This document shows positions 17,000 to 24,748 of a stretch of 25,593 nt of DNA, one piece after another. Below the pieces are notes generated by a model. It ran no database searches and was not told the DNA's origin. It was given only the letters and a program-made list of their open reading frames with translations. The stretch spans positions 2,973,770 through 2,999,362 of the forward strand of contig BFEA01000124.1 in NCBI GenBank assembly GCA_003427395.1, read 5' to 3'. Numbering within the stretch: the stretch's first letter is position 1; the number at the start of each line of letters is the position of its first letter. The translations under genes were made by a program, and so were the position numbers. The DNA is from Chara braunii. Taxonomy: Eukaryota; Streptophyta; Charophyceae; Charales; Characeae.

Positions 17000-17450
17000 G
17001 AACTGGGTGCAAGGAAAATAAGTAACAGCGAGATGACAAATCCAGATCACACCATCACATTGAAAGCCAAATAGTCACACCGTGTCCAGAGAGCAGCATT
17101 GCACTAATAATACACCAATGGAAGTTCGTAGCACTGAAAACCAATGTTCATGGAGAGCATACTCTCTCCTCCCAACACAAGAGTCCAGTTCCTTCACACT
17201 CCCACTTGGCGCTCAGCGCCCAGCCTACTCCTACACAGCTACTACAGACTACAAAAAGACAATGCAACTGTTGACATCAGCGGCAGCCCAAAGTACTTGA
17301 AGATGTCGCCCATGCAGACCATCACCAATACAAGGTACGTGCCCTCACATCATCATCATCATCATCATCCTTCACCTATTCCCTGACTACACCCACACCT
17401 GTCCNCTCTTTCACCCGAAGACCACCCCTGCGCTTCACTGTAGTCCAAGC
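17000..17450. other. Unassigned sequence
   Basis: No supported gene. A short CAT trinucleotide run lies at 17349-17370. Confidence 0.4.
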
Positions 17451-18084
17451 CCACCAGCTATGGTGGCTGGGCTATGGCGCTGCCCTCAGCAGCGCCCTCC
17501 TACTCTGCACGACCGCACATGCTGCACCTCGCCTCTCAGCGCTAGCAGCAGCCTACGAGCATGATCTCCAGCAGCGCTGCCGCCAGCATGCGAGTGCCTG
17601 AATGAGGCTGCCTGGCCAGAGCTCTTTCCTTTATGGAAAAGAGCTGGCCAGCTCCCGCAGCCTGGCTGGGCTGGCCTGGGCCCAGAAGCTTCCGGAAGGC
17701 CCCAGGAGGCTGCCTGGATGCAGCAGCTACTGGGCTGCTGGGCCTCGTTCGGTTGGGCGCCCAACTGTCTCTGTATGAGGCTGCGAATCACACCCAGGGC
17801 CTGCATTCTTTGGAAAGGCCCGGTAGGCCATGGAAATGTCTTTGGTGCTCGGCCTGTGTTTCTTTCAACCAACTGGCGTGTCACAACTGCCTGGACCCCA
17901 AATATGAAATTGACAGTCGAGGGCCTCTTGCAAAAAGCCAGCCCCGCCTTCACTTAGGGCGGGCACCTCCGCCTTCACTTAGGGCGGGTAAGGCTGCAGA
18001 CAGGGCCCCATAGGCCTACCGAGGACCCTGATCCTCGCATGGGTTCCACTTTTTTCTGGAAGGCAGTGATTGAGCGGAAGAGGA
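17451..18084. other. GC-rich island with hairpins
   Basis: Base composition rises sharply compared with both sides. Open frames occur on both strands (155 codons minus, 126 plus) but neither resembles a known family. A hairpin with arms around GCCAGAGCTCTTTCC and GGAAAAGAGCTGGC lies at about 17611-17650. The 19-bp word CGCCTTCACTTAGGGCGGG occurs twice, at about 17946 and 17971, each able to form a small GC hairpin. It could be a promoter-like island or an unrelated repeat. Confidence 0.45.
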
Positions 18085-18195
18085 CTACCATCTTCACCCG
18101 AATAGAACGCCTGGTAATTATTGCTGTATCCGGACTGAAAGTCACACCAAATACAGCTGTAATGACCGGGCGTTCTATTCGGGTGAAGACGATAG
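18085..18195. mobile_element. 111-bp palindromic MITE, copy 4
   Basis: Starts CTACCATCTTCACCCGAATA and ends TATTCGGGTGAAGACGATAG. The arms pair with few mismatches over about 48 bp. It shares the middle phrase CTGAAAGT-ACACCAAATACAGC with copy 1. Confidence 0.9.
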
Positions 18196-18469
18196 TTTAC
18201 GATCAGTTTGCAATTGGCCAAGTGTACTGCAAAAGGAATGCCTACCCTGGTTCCAGGCAGGTGCAGCTCTCCACGAGTAGGTGGAGATGGCGCCTTTTAG
18301 CAATATGGTGGCAGACCCATAGATGGGGGGGTTATCCCTCAAGCTACAGGGTGGCAAGGTACCTCCTCCGATGATTTTTTTTTTGTCTTTTTTTTTCCTT
18401 TCCCCAAAGAATATTCAATATGAGTAATAAGTTCTAACCAATTGCTGCTGTTGTGAACTTGTGAAGAGG
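18196..18469. other. Unassigned sequence
   Basis: No supported gene. Positions 18250-18285 resemble 8038-8065. T-rich runs lie at 18376-18400. Confidence 0.4.
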
Positions 18470-18494
18470 TTTAGGGTTTAGGGTTTTAGGGTTT
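18470..18494 (+). repeat. Interstitial telomere repeats, plant type
   Basis: Three consecutive units, TTTAGGG, TTTAGGG and TTTTAGGG, followed by TTT. They adjoin the 3' end of the first U6-like copy. TTTAGGG is the usual telomere repeat of plants and many green algae. Confidence 0.9.
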
Positions 18495-18593
18495 AAATTT
18501 GGACCATTTCTGGATTTATGTGTGTCGTCCTTGCACAGGGGCCATGCTCATCTTCTCTGTATCGTTCCAGTTTTAAATGATGTCCCGAAGGAC
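18495..18593 (-). ncRNA. U6 snRNA-like copy 1
   Basis: On the minus strand this reads as a nearly full-length spliceosomal U6. It has the 5' stem-loop GTCC-TTCG-GGAC, the GGAACGATACAGAGAAGAT segment with an intact ACAGAGA box, the AGC triad, the CATGGCCCCTG segment of the internal stem-loop, GACACACA, and the 3' end AAATGGTCCAAATTT. Small differences from the usual core include GATGAGC for GATTAGC and a 4-bp 5' stem. The T-run needed for Pol III termination is lost: the sequence goes from TTT into telomere units. No TATA box at about -30 was seen. Probably a retro- or duplicated pseudogene. Confidence 0.88.
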
Positions 18594-18716
18594 ACTTGTG
18601 AATAAGAGCACCACCTGGTTAGTGCTGAAACTTGTGAAGAGATTCTTGCGCATTTTATCCCGCCGAGAATGGGGCTGTGTTCTCTACATGTCCGTTAAAC
18701 CCGTTTGCTGTGTGCC
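18594..18716 (-). repeat. Spacer repeated between U6-like copies
   Basis: The phrase CTTGTGAAGAGATTCTTGCG plus CATTTTATCCCGCC (from about 18629) recurs as TTTGTGAGATTCTTGC plus AAATTTACCCCGCC after 18840, and CTTGTGAAGAGG also precedes copy 1 at 18458. The U6-like copies are therefore part of tandem units of roughly 175-205 bp that include flanking sequence. Confidence 0.75.
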
Positions 18717-18821
18717 TATTTGCACCATTTCTCAAGTTATGTGTGTCATCCGTGCACGGAGACCGTGCTAATCTATCTTCTCTGTATCGTTCAACATTTA
18801 ACGGATGTCCTGTGAGGGGCA
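18717..18821 (-). pseudogene. U6 snRNA-like copy 2, with insertion
   Basis: On the minus strand it retains GGACATCCG, GAACGATACAGAGAAGAT, TTAGCA, GGATGACACACATAA and GAGAAATGGTGC. A 4-nt insertion splits the segment between ACAGAGA and the AGC triad, and the GGAAC pentamer is altered. Not expected to function. Confidence 0.82.
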
Positions 18822-19340
18822 GTGCATGCCTGTTTTCTGTTTGTGAGATTCTTGCAAATTTACCCCGCCCTCCAGTATGAGGACCCATGTCAACCACTAG
18901 TGGCAGTACATGCGTTTTTTAAACGGCTGGGCTAACAGCAGGTAGTGGCTTAACATGGGGGAATAGGGGGTGCACATGGGAGAACTGTTGAGGTAGGGGC
19001 CTTGTGAGGTGAGAAAACGAAAAAAAAAAAAAAAGACCAGTCACTGTTCTCACATTGCAAGCTGAACACAAACATGGCATTATTCCCTCCCCTCAAAATT
19101 TGAGCTGTAGTTCGTGCTGAGCAAAATAATCCCAGCCCCCAGTACCTTCACCACACCTTGCCCACCCACATGTTTCAGTTTCCCAAATGCACTACACTCC
19201 AGCCTCTCTGCTTGGTTGTCTTTTGCCTTCTTTTTTTTTTTTTTTTTTTTCCCCTTTCTGTTTGTAATGGGAACATTATAAAATTGTCACCAGTATGACA
19301 GAGAGGAGTACCCGTCTCCCTCCACCACGCTCTCAAACAC
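18822..19340. other. Unassigned sequence
   Basis: It starts with the repeated U6 spacer (about 18836-18870). The rest shows no supported gene. T/A-runs lie at 19020-19034 and 19231-19250. Confidence 0.45.
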
Positions 19341-19388
19341 GTATGGGCCATGCTATCTTTCTTTCTCTGTATCGTTCCAATTTTATTT
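19341..19388 (-). pseudogene. U6 snRNA-like fragment, copy 3
   Basis: On the minus strand it shows AAAATTGGAACGATACAGAG followed by an expanded AAAGAAAGA, then TAGCATGGCCCAT. Only the central part is present and the ACAGAGA-AGC spacing is wrong. It lies about 520 bp from copy 2 and lacks the shared spacer. Confidence 0.75.
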
Positions 19389-19578
19389 TTTTTAGCGTTT
19401 GGGGTCTAACTTTGACTTTGAGAGTTGTCTGACTCTGACTTTTTAAAAGTTTACCATTTCACCAGACGCTCAACTAAGGCCTCTTTTTTTTTTTTTTTCC
19501 CACTACGTAACTGGCGGTTTAAGGTGGACATTGATAGAAAAAGGAGCTTTTTTTCTTATTCTTATTTTTATTTTTAAG
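19389..19578. other. T-rich sequence upstream of a candidate exon
   Basis: Runs of T at 19484-19498 and 19549-19575. The last run could serve as the polypyrimidine tract of the following exon. Confidence 0.45.
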
Positions 19579-19812
19579 ACGGAAATTGAGAGGGGCACAG
19601 TTGGTGATTGTGTGCATAACACATGCCATTGGGGAGTATGCATGGACTTCTATGACACAGATCACAGCCTTGGTGTGGACTATCCCACCAGCAGTGGGCA
19701 TGCACATATGGGCCAGGTCACTTCATCATTTGCCTATACGAGAGCAACTGTGATCAAGCAAATTCGGCATGAACTGTCGGTGACGACATCTGCGCCCCTC
19801 TTTATCCGAACG
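19579..19812 (+). CDS. Candidate internal exon, 78 codons, unrecognised
   Basis: A T-rich tract ending TTTTTAAG precedes the exon and GTGAGT follows directly, a near-perfect donor. The exon is 234 bp, exactly 78 codons, phase 0 at both ends, with no internal stop. The peptide is rich in His, Thr and Asp (Cys-Val-His-Asn-Thr-Cys-His-Trp-Gly-Val-Cys near the start; His-Ala-His-Met-Gly in the middle), with a composition typical of real protein. No family is recognised and no neighbouring exon was identified. It could belong to a large-intron gene extending beyond this area. Confidence 0.5.
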
Positions 19813-20209
19813 GTGAGTTCACTGACGTCTTGTTTTTCTGACCTCTTTAAATAATATATAAAATATTTAATTTAATTCGAGGAATTATCCTGAACAGCAA
19901 AGCCCAACTTGAACTATGAAGAACGAAGGAATTCAAAGCGCGGGTTCTGCAAGGGGGGTTAGTTTGTTTCACTGCAGTCGAAGGAATTCACATGTTTTGA
20001 AAGTCCGAGCGTCGCTGCAGCAACTCTGCATGCCATTGGGTAGGTGGCTGTTGGGTTCACTTCCACTCATGCTACTCCCTGGCCTGAAGAAGAACCTTCA
20101 TTAATCATATAGCTCAGACGAGCCGTGCCGTCCTGAAACCTGAAGCGGGGCAGAATTGGTGGGCTTACCTGAAGCAAGTGGGTTTGCTCAGATGTTGGAG
20201 TGGAGATGG
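19813..20209. other. Unassigned sequence
   Basis: It starts with an AT-rich stretch after the candidate donor (19845-19885), then mixed sequence. No supported gene. A 16-bp site duplicated by the SINE insertion begins at 20210. Confidence 0.4.
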
Positions 20210-20225
20210 CCAACCCTGGTGCTCT
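20210..20225. repeat. Target-site duplication, left copy
   Basis: CCAACCCTGGTGCTCT here matches CCAACTCCTGGTGCTCT at 20419-20435, with one extra T. The two copies flank the SINE copy D exactly. Confidence 0.85.
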
Positions 20226-20418
20226 TTTTTTTTTTTTTCCCCACAAAGGGAGACGGCCTTGCAATGTCATTATCGAACTGACCAGCCCTATGTAATTCAC
20301 AATTGTAGTATGTCACTCCTCTGCTTCCAGTGGAGTTCGAACTCAGCACCTGGTCTGTATTTCAACAGTTCAGTTCAGGGGTGTTTGTACCAACTGAGCT
20401 ACTAGGGTAGTTAGTGCA
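20226..20418 (-). mobile_element. tRNA-derived SINE (family S1), copy D, with TSD
   Basis: On the minus strand it begins with a tRNA-like head: A box TAGCTCAGTTGGTACAAAC, then GAACTGTTGAAATACAGACC, and a good B box GAGTTCGAACTCC. The body is followed by the family tail phrase GGGCTGGTCAGTTCGATAAT and GCAAGGCCGTCTCCC, then a poly(A) tail (T-run at 20226-20238 on the plus strand). Flanking 16/17-bp target-site duplications show it is a retrotransposed, essentially full-length copy of about 193 bp. The partner LINE is unknown. Confidence 0.9.
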
Positions 20419-20435
20419 CCAACTCCTGGTGCTCT
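20419..20435. repeat. Target-site duplication, right copy
   Basis: Right-hand copy of the duplicated insertion site, followed by a small palindrome CCTGGTGCTCTAGAGCACCAGG. Confidence 0.85.
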
Positions 20436-20536
20436 AGAGCACCAGGGGTTGAAGAGTTGCCACCGTTTTTTCGATTGAGAATAATCAAACGAAAAGAAAG
20501 GTTGGTGGAGAGTTGTCAAACCCCTCCTCCAGTTGA

Positions 20537-20902
20537 TTTGGCGGTTTTGACCCCCCTCGTACCCCTGGAAACGATTTTCAATTTTTCAAACACAATGCGG
20601 CATCCAACATTGTCGTTCTGACGGTTCTGACGTATTTCACGGAGGCCTCCTCCGACACAGTCACAGTAGAGGGAAGAACCCTGGCTCAACAGATTTTTGA
20701 TAACGCGTTAAACTTTCTGTTTGGATTGCTCGTCAATGACTGAATCGCTCTCCCTCGGCATTTTCTGGCCCGAAGAATGCGATTGGGAGACTCTGAGCTG
20801 GTTTGCAGAAGAGGAACGACGTACTTGGGAAATTGGAATGCTCATCAAGGCAGATGGGAATTGTTTGAGGAGCTGCATGATCTTCGTCTTGCTCTGCTTG
20901 TT

Positions 20903-20904
<2 letters not shown>
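20537..20904 (+). pseudogene. Possible decayed coding sequence, OTU-like motif in one frame
   Basis: From 20537 to 20743 an ATG-less frame encodes a protein-like sequence (Thr-Val-Thr-Val-Glu-Gly-Arg-Thr-Leu-Ala-Gln-Gln-Ile-Phe-Asp) ending in TGA at 20741. The same frame stays open afterwards into the TTG repeat. In a different frame, 20721-20940, the peptide Ile-Lys-Ala-Asp-Gly-Asn-Cys-Leu resembles the catalytic Asp-Gly-Asn-Cys motif of OTU cysteine proteases, but the usual Phe after Leu is missing and the next part is hydrophobic repeat. Which frame was once coding cannot be settled here. Confidence 0.35.

Positions 20905-20939
<35 letters not shown>
20905..20939 (+). repeat. (TTG)n microsatellite
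   Basis: About eleven TTG triplets, read as poly-Leu or poly-Val in the overlapping frames. Confidence 0.95.
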
Positions 20940-20943
20940 TGAC

Positions 20944-21231
20944 ACCAGCTGCTACGCCCTTACAGGACTTCGGCATCGGAAAGAAAATGTGCAGCAAGTG
21001 TTGAGGAGAGGGATGGTATTCTTAGAGGCTTTTGGCGTGAGAGAGAACATCTGCAGCAAGCGTTGCAAGTTATTCCTGTTAATATGTGGATGTGGGTGAT
21101 GGAAGGAAAAAGGGACACGTCTCCTCTCCCTGGCACATCGCTGAGAGTGCAACACGTGTCCCGTTCGAGACCGTCTTTGCCAGCTGGAATCACTCTTGTG
21201 CTCGGACAGAGAAGGCGGCAGATGACCTGTT
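20944..21231 (+). CDS. Candidate exon or gene fragment, unrecognised
   Basis: A 95-codon open frame without an obvious start, ending TAA at 21229-21231. It encodes a charged, helical-looking segment (Trp-Arg-Glu-Arg-Glu-His-Leu-Gln-Gln-Ala-Leu-Gln) followed by basic sequence. A CTTACAG acceptor-like site lies at 20958-20964 inside the frame. It may continue the decayed coding region upstream across the TTG repeat after a frame change. No family is recognised. Confidence 0.3.
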
Positions 21232-21640
21232 AAGGAAATCGTTAATGGTTATAATTACGGTGTAGGGGTTCACGTCAAGCCTGTCTCCGCAGCGCTGAGG
21301 GTCTTGGACTTCCAGGAGCTTGTCTCTGTGGTGGTTCTTCAGAGCACAGGCAAAGCCGCAAACGGGACACATATCATTACCCTTCAAATTTCCTGTTGCT
21401 GCTACTGTGTATGGCCTGTGTTGTGACCCTCGAGATTGGTATGGGGATGAGCTGGAGGAATCCGGAGACAATCGTCAGCACCGGTTCAACTTTGCCTACT
21501 CCTTGTTGCTCCCGCCTGTTGACGTAGACTGGGACCTGTTCTCTACTCGGAAGCGTCCGAACTCTGCGTCAGCCAGACTGCATGGGCTCTCCTCAGTAAA
21601 CTTTTGGCGATCAGGGTGATTACAAAATTTAATACATTGC
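21232..21640. other. Open frames on both strands, strand unresolved
   Basis: Minus strand 21190-21471 encodes a segment with Cys-Pro-Val-Cys-Gly-Phe-Ala-Cys ... His-His, which could be a partial zinc-binding motif. Plus strand 21320-21619 encodes an acidic segment with Trp-Tyr-Gly-Asp-Glu-Leu-Glu-Glu and Asp-Val-Asp-Trp-Asp-Leu. Both read like protein, and I cannot decide between them without comparison sequences. Confidence 0.3.
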
Positions 21641-22021
21641 CGATATCCAAGTACTCTGGGCAGTTGTGGCTAAGTGCGCAAATAGAAGTGCATGGTGCAA
21701 TGCCAATACGGCGGTGTGAACATACAACAGGTTAACTTAGCGAAAGGAATCTGACAGTGTGGCTGCAAAAATTGAAGTGCACACAGCAAATTGAATGCGA
21801 TTTTCTGAGAGATCGTCAAAGTTGTACATTAGGGTGTGTTTGCCGAGGGGGCCCCTCGGCATCAGGCTGTGGTTGACCTGTCCCTGTTCTGGAGTGTCTT
21901 GGGAGTGGTGGGATCGTAAAGATTCTTTGTACCCTACCCGACCACCAGTGGAGCCGACGGTTCAAAAGAGTCCTGTAGATCTCCCCCTCACACTCTTGGG
22001 GGTGCTGAATTCCTGATTACT
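21641..22021. other. Unassigned sequence
   Basis: No supported gene. A small palindrome, GAGGGGCCCCTC, lies at about 21846-21857. Confidence 0.45.
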
Positions 22022-22205
22022 TCTGCAGGTCAAGTGAACCTGGACGCAACCCAGAAACAGATGCGGAAATGGAGCAAGCACTACAATATAATCTGCAGGT
22101 CAAGTGAACCTGGACGCTACCCGGAAACTGATGCGGAAATGGAGCAAGCACTACAATAGAATACAGTTCATGGCAGAAATGGCGCAAACACTACAATGAA
22201 GTTGA
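22022..22205. repeat. 70-bp tandem duplication plus a partial third copy
   Basis: Units at 22022-22091 and 22092-22161 share TCTGCAGGTCAAGTGAACCT, GGACGC-ACCC-GAAAC, GATGCGGAAATGGAGCAAGC and ACTACAATA. A shortened, more diverged third unit (GGCAGAAATGGCGCAAACAC, TACAATGAA) follows to about 22200. The SINE copy C begins directly after. Confidence 0.9.
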
Positions 22206-22399
22206 CCATCTGGGCAATCTCAGTTGGTACACCCATGAACTGTTGAAATATAGACGCAAGTTCGAATCTAGATGCTGCAATCAGATGAGCAGAGCAACAT
22301 CATTCTGAAATACCTGGGGCTGGGGCTGGGGCTGGGGCTGGGGCTGGTCAGTTCGATGATGATATCTCAAGGCCATCTCCCTTTTTTCCCAAAAACAAA
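22206..22399 (+). mobile_element. tRNA-derived SINE (family S1), copy C
   Basis: It has an A-box-like ATCTCAGTTGGTACACCC, then CATGAACTGTTGAAATA, the B-box-like CAAGTTCGAATCTAG, GCAATCAGATGAGCAGAGCA, and the tail GGTCAGTTCGATGATGATAT followed by CTCAAGGCCATCTCCC, a T-run, CCC and an A-rich end. It differs from copy D mainly by an expanded GGGGCT array before the tail. A target-site duplication was not found. Confidence 0.85.
22316..22347 (+). repeat. (GGGGCT)5 hexanucleotide array inside the SINE
   Basis: Five GGGG runs separated by CT, starting at 22316, 22322, 22328, 22334 and 22340. Copy D of the same SINE has a single GGGCTGG at this point, so the array arose by expansion. Four or more G4 runs with short loops favour a G-quadruplex in DNA or RNA. 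Confidence 0.92.
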
Positions 22400-22657
22400 A
22401 CGTTGCTAGCAGAGCTATCATAATCCATAATGTGGTGGTAGGAGCCATGATATCTGGTACAAAGCAGCATTAAGGAGTCTTCACAACAGGGACATGAGTC
22501 TACTGCGGCAACGACAGTAACTGTTACTGTGTGCATCCTATCTTAGAAAAAAATGAACACACAGACACATCCTGTATCAAGAGAGTGGCATGGGACCATG
22601 GCTAACTCAAGCCCATTCAATCTGGCAGGTGGCAGGTGTACTGGATCCTGAATGGCA
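22400..22657. other. Unassigned sequence
   Basis: No supported gene. A GGTGGCAGGTG patch (22628-22638) lies before the next candidate exon. Confidence 0.4.
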
Positions 22658-22783
22658 GATTGCAGCCGTCGTGATCATAAATGGGTCATCAAGCTCCTCG
22701 TCAAGGACGGTCTTTGCTGGAAGGGCCTGGAGAACTTGCAAATCTATCAACTAGCCCCACAGAGCCACAACGACATCCTCACG
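22658..22783 (+). CDS. Candidate exon, unrecognised
   Basis: A 42-codon segment with no stop, ending at a good donor GTAAGG (22784). An acceptor-like GGCAG ends at 22655 and ATTGCAG at 22662. The peptide is charged (Lys-Trp-Val-Ile-Lys-Leu-Leu-Val-Lys-Asp-Gly), plausible for a folded protein. A start at ATG 22652 is equally possible. No family is recognised. Confidence 0.33.
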
Positions 22784-23155
22784 GTAAGGGGAAGGTGGAT
22801 ATTGAAGCTCGACACGCCCCCTCCGCAGACCATGGCACAGTTATGAACTTATGACACAGTAACAAGGACGAATACATCACAGACTCCGACCTTTCCAAAA
22901 ATGGATTCTGGCCTGCAAGTCCTCCCTTGAGATGGGACGAGAGATATCGACCACGGTACCCCTCCTTGGAAACCCTCACATTATGGGCACAGAGGGCCAA
23001 TCTTTCGGAGCCCGGCCCAGCACGGGCCGCGCGGCACTTGGTTGTTGCAAGGCGTTGTGACCGTCGGCCAGACTGGAATACGGAGTGCAGAACATGGGAA
23101 AGGGCGAAACAGATACGTTCTAACAGATGATTCATTCTCATTGTGCACAGGTGCT
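22784..23155. other. Unassigned sequence
   Basis: Open on the minus strand as part of a 161-codon frame (22779-23264), which contains the dispersed 35-bp repeat. No family is recognised in that frame and its composition is not clearly coding. Confidence 0.4.
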
Positions 23156-23156
23156 G

Positions 23157-23191
23157 GGAAAAGGAGAACGAATCTTCAGCTGGAACATGGA
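23157..23191. repeat. 35-bp dispersed repeat, copy 2
   Basis: Reverse complement of 11497-11531 with about three changes, including the exact word GGAGAACGAATCTTC on this strand. Confidence 0.65.
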
Positions 23192-23601
23192 CAAAGCTAC
23201 ACTGCAGAAGCTCTAAGGGAGTAAACTGGAGAAAGAGAAAGTCGTTGAAATTACAGAAATTCAATGCTATACAACAGCTCTCAAGGGGTACAGGTTTTAA
23301 TCAGTGGACCCTCTGTGGGTGTCAACGACTGGGTAATACAAAAATAAGAGTGGCCTTCCTCTTCCCCCCAAAATTTTCAGGGTATGGGTTCTCCCCAACG
23401 TACGAGTAGGGGAGCCGTTTGGTTGTTATTCAGTAAATCCTTCGAAGAGCGACCGTGCTCCACTCCCCCCTAGGCTTCTGTATTTACTGTCTGGAACCGA
23501 TACCGTCAGTCACACACGAGGACGCAGAACACTCATCGCTCTTGTGCACGCAAGGTATAAGGTCCGGGACCTGCGAATGGTGCGCGATGCCTTCTGGCCC
23601 A
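23192..23601. other. Unassigned sequence
   Basis: No supported gene, RNA or repeat was recognised. Confidence 0.4.
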
Positions 23602-23877
23602 CTTTCACAGGCAGCAGACTAGCATGAAATCAAGAAGAGGTGCTCTTATCACCTCTTCTAGCGGAGGGATCGGTTATCAAAAAAAAAAAAAAAAGACACC
23701 GGAATTTTGTTACATCCATTCCCAACAATCAGACGGCGCTTTCACGGGCAGCAGACTAGCATGAAATCAAGACAGGGTGCTGTTATCACCTCTTCTAGCT
23801 GAGGGACCGGTTTACAAAAAAAAAAAAAAAAAAGACGCCAGAATTTTGTTACATCCATTCCCAACAATCAGACGGCA
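23602..23877. repeat. 137-bp tandem duplication with internal hairpin and A-run
   Basis: Units at 23602-23738 and 23739-23877 share GCAGCAGACTAGCATGAAAT, CAAGA, TATCACCTCTTCTAGC, an A-run, GAATTTTGTTACATCCATTC and CCAACAATCAGACGGC. Unit 1 contains a perfect 10-bp hairpin (23633-23642 with 23650-23659, 7-nt loop). In unit 2 the left arm is changed and the hairpin is lost. Confidence 0.92.
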
Positions 23878-24520
23878 CGAAAATAGCTCAGAACGTAAGT
23901 AACGTGGCCATCACTCGTATCGTTCGTTATGGATAATATGGAAATCCAGGTGCTCCTTCGTCAACTCCTTTACAGCAACAAATAAAATTGACACAGTGAC
24001 TGCTGTAAGATCAGATCCAAACTGCAGTCTCGACAGAAAGGAAAAACTATAAAACGTTAAAAAAGACAATCCCTACAAAAAAGAAAACTTATGCAAAATT
24101 GACAGAATAATAAAAAATATTATTGTACAAGGAATTTGAAAGCCAATAGACTGTCGATCGGACCTTCTCTGGTGTGGATGATGAGGCCAACATGTGTTGG
24201 TGGGAATGGACTTGGGGCCAAGAGAACTGCAAGTACAGGACAGCTTCAGCAACCTTGTCGATTGCCCAGTGCTCATTCAAAGGAACACATCAATGACATG
24301 CTAAGGGAGCTGGATTGCAGTTGCCGTTTAATTAAAAAAAGAATTGTCAAAATTCGTTTTAAAATGCTTAAGGGTTGATTCCATGAGCAGAGATCATGGT
24401 TACCGTAGAGGAGTGCCACTAATCTAGCAACCCCACAGACTGCTCAGGGGGGGCAGCAGTGGGAGAAAGAGGTGGGTGTTCAGGAGATGCACAAAGTCAG
24501 CGTAGTGAGCACGAGGGTGA
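23878..24520. other. AT-rich unassigned sequence
   Basis: Small open frames on both strands at 24073-24378 overlap each other. Neither has splice signals or a recognisable domain. Nothing else is supported. Confidence 0.4.
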
Positions 24521-24748
24521 AGAATAGAAAGAGAAGAATCTGATGTACGTTTACGCCCAAGGTACCTTGATAGAGGCATTATTGAAATTCAGCCTGATTC
24601 AGTGGCAACGGAGGACAGCTCTGAACTTCAAGGGCAAAGTAGTAGCAAAAGGCTGAGGTCTCTCCTGATGACCAGGTGCGTGAAAACATTTGAATATCTC
24701 ACTCCAGGAGGTGAGGGGCTGCAGTGGTTGCAAATCCCCTCAGCCTAA
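24521..24748 (+). CDS. Candidate coding fragment, unrecognised
   Basis: A 75-codon open frame without an ATG at its start, ending TAA at 24746-24748. The peptide is hydrophilic and mixed (Arg-Pro-Arg-Tyr-Leu-Asp-Arg-Gly-Ile-Ile-Glu-Ile, then Ser/Gln/Glu-rich, then Lys-Arg-Leu-Arg-Ser-Leu-Leu). This looks more protein-like than chance. No family is recognised. It may be a terminal exon or a remnant. Confidence 0.35.
   Translation, partial: RIEREESDVRLRPRYLDRGIIEIQPDSVATEDSSELQGQSSSKRLRSLLMTRCVKTFEYLTPGGEGLQWLQIPSA

Noticed and set aside
17486-18013. GC-rich frames of 155 (minus) and 126 (plus) codons
   Set aside because: Both strands are open because the region is GC-rich. Neither has recognisable domains, and neither boundary has good splice or start context.
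18495-18593. Functional U6 snRNA gene
   Set aside because: The core boxes are intact, but the Pol III T-run is missing and no TATA box at the usual plant position was seen. I list it as U6-like and not as an active gene.
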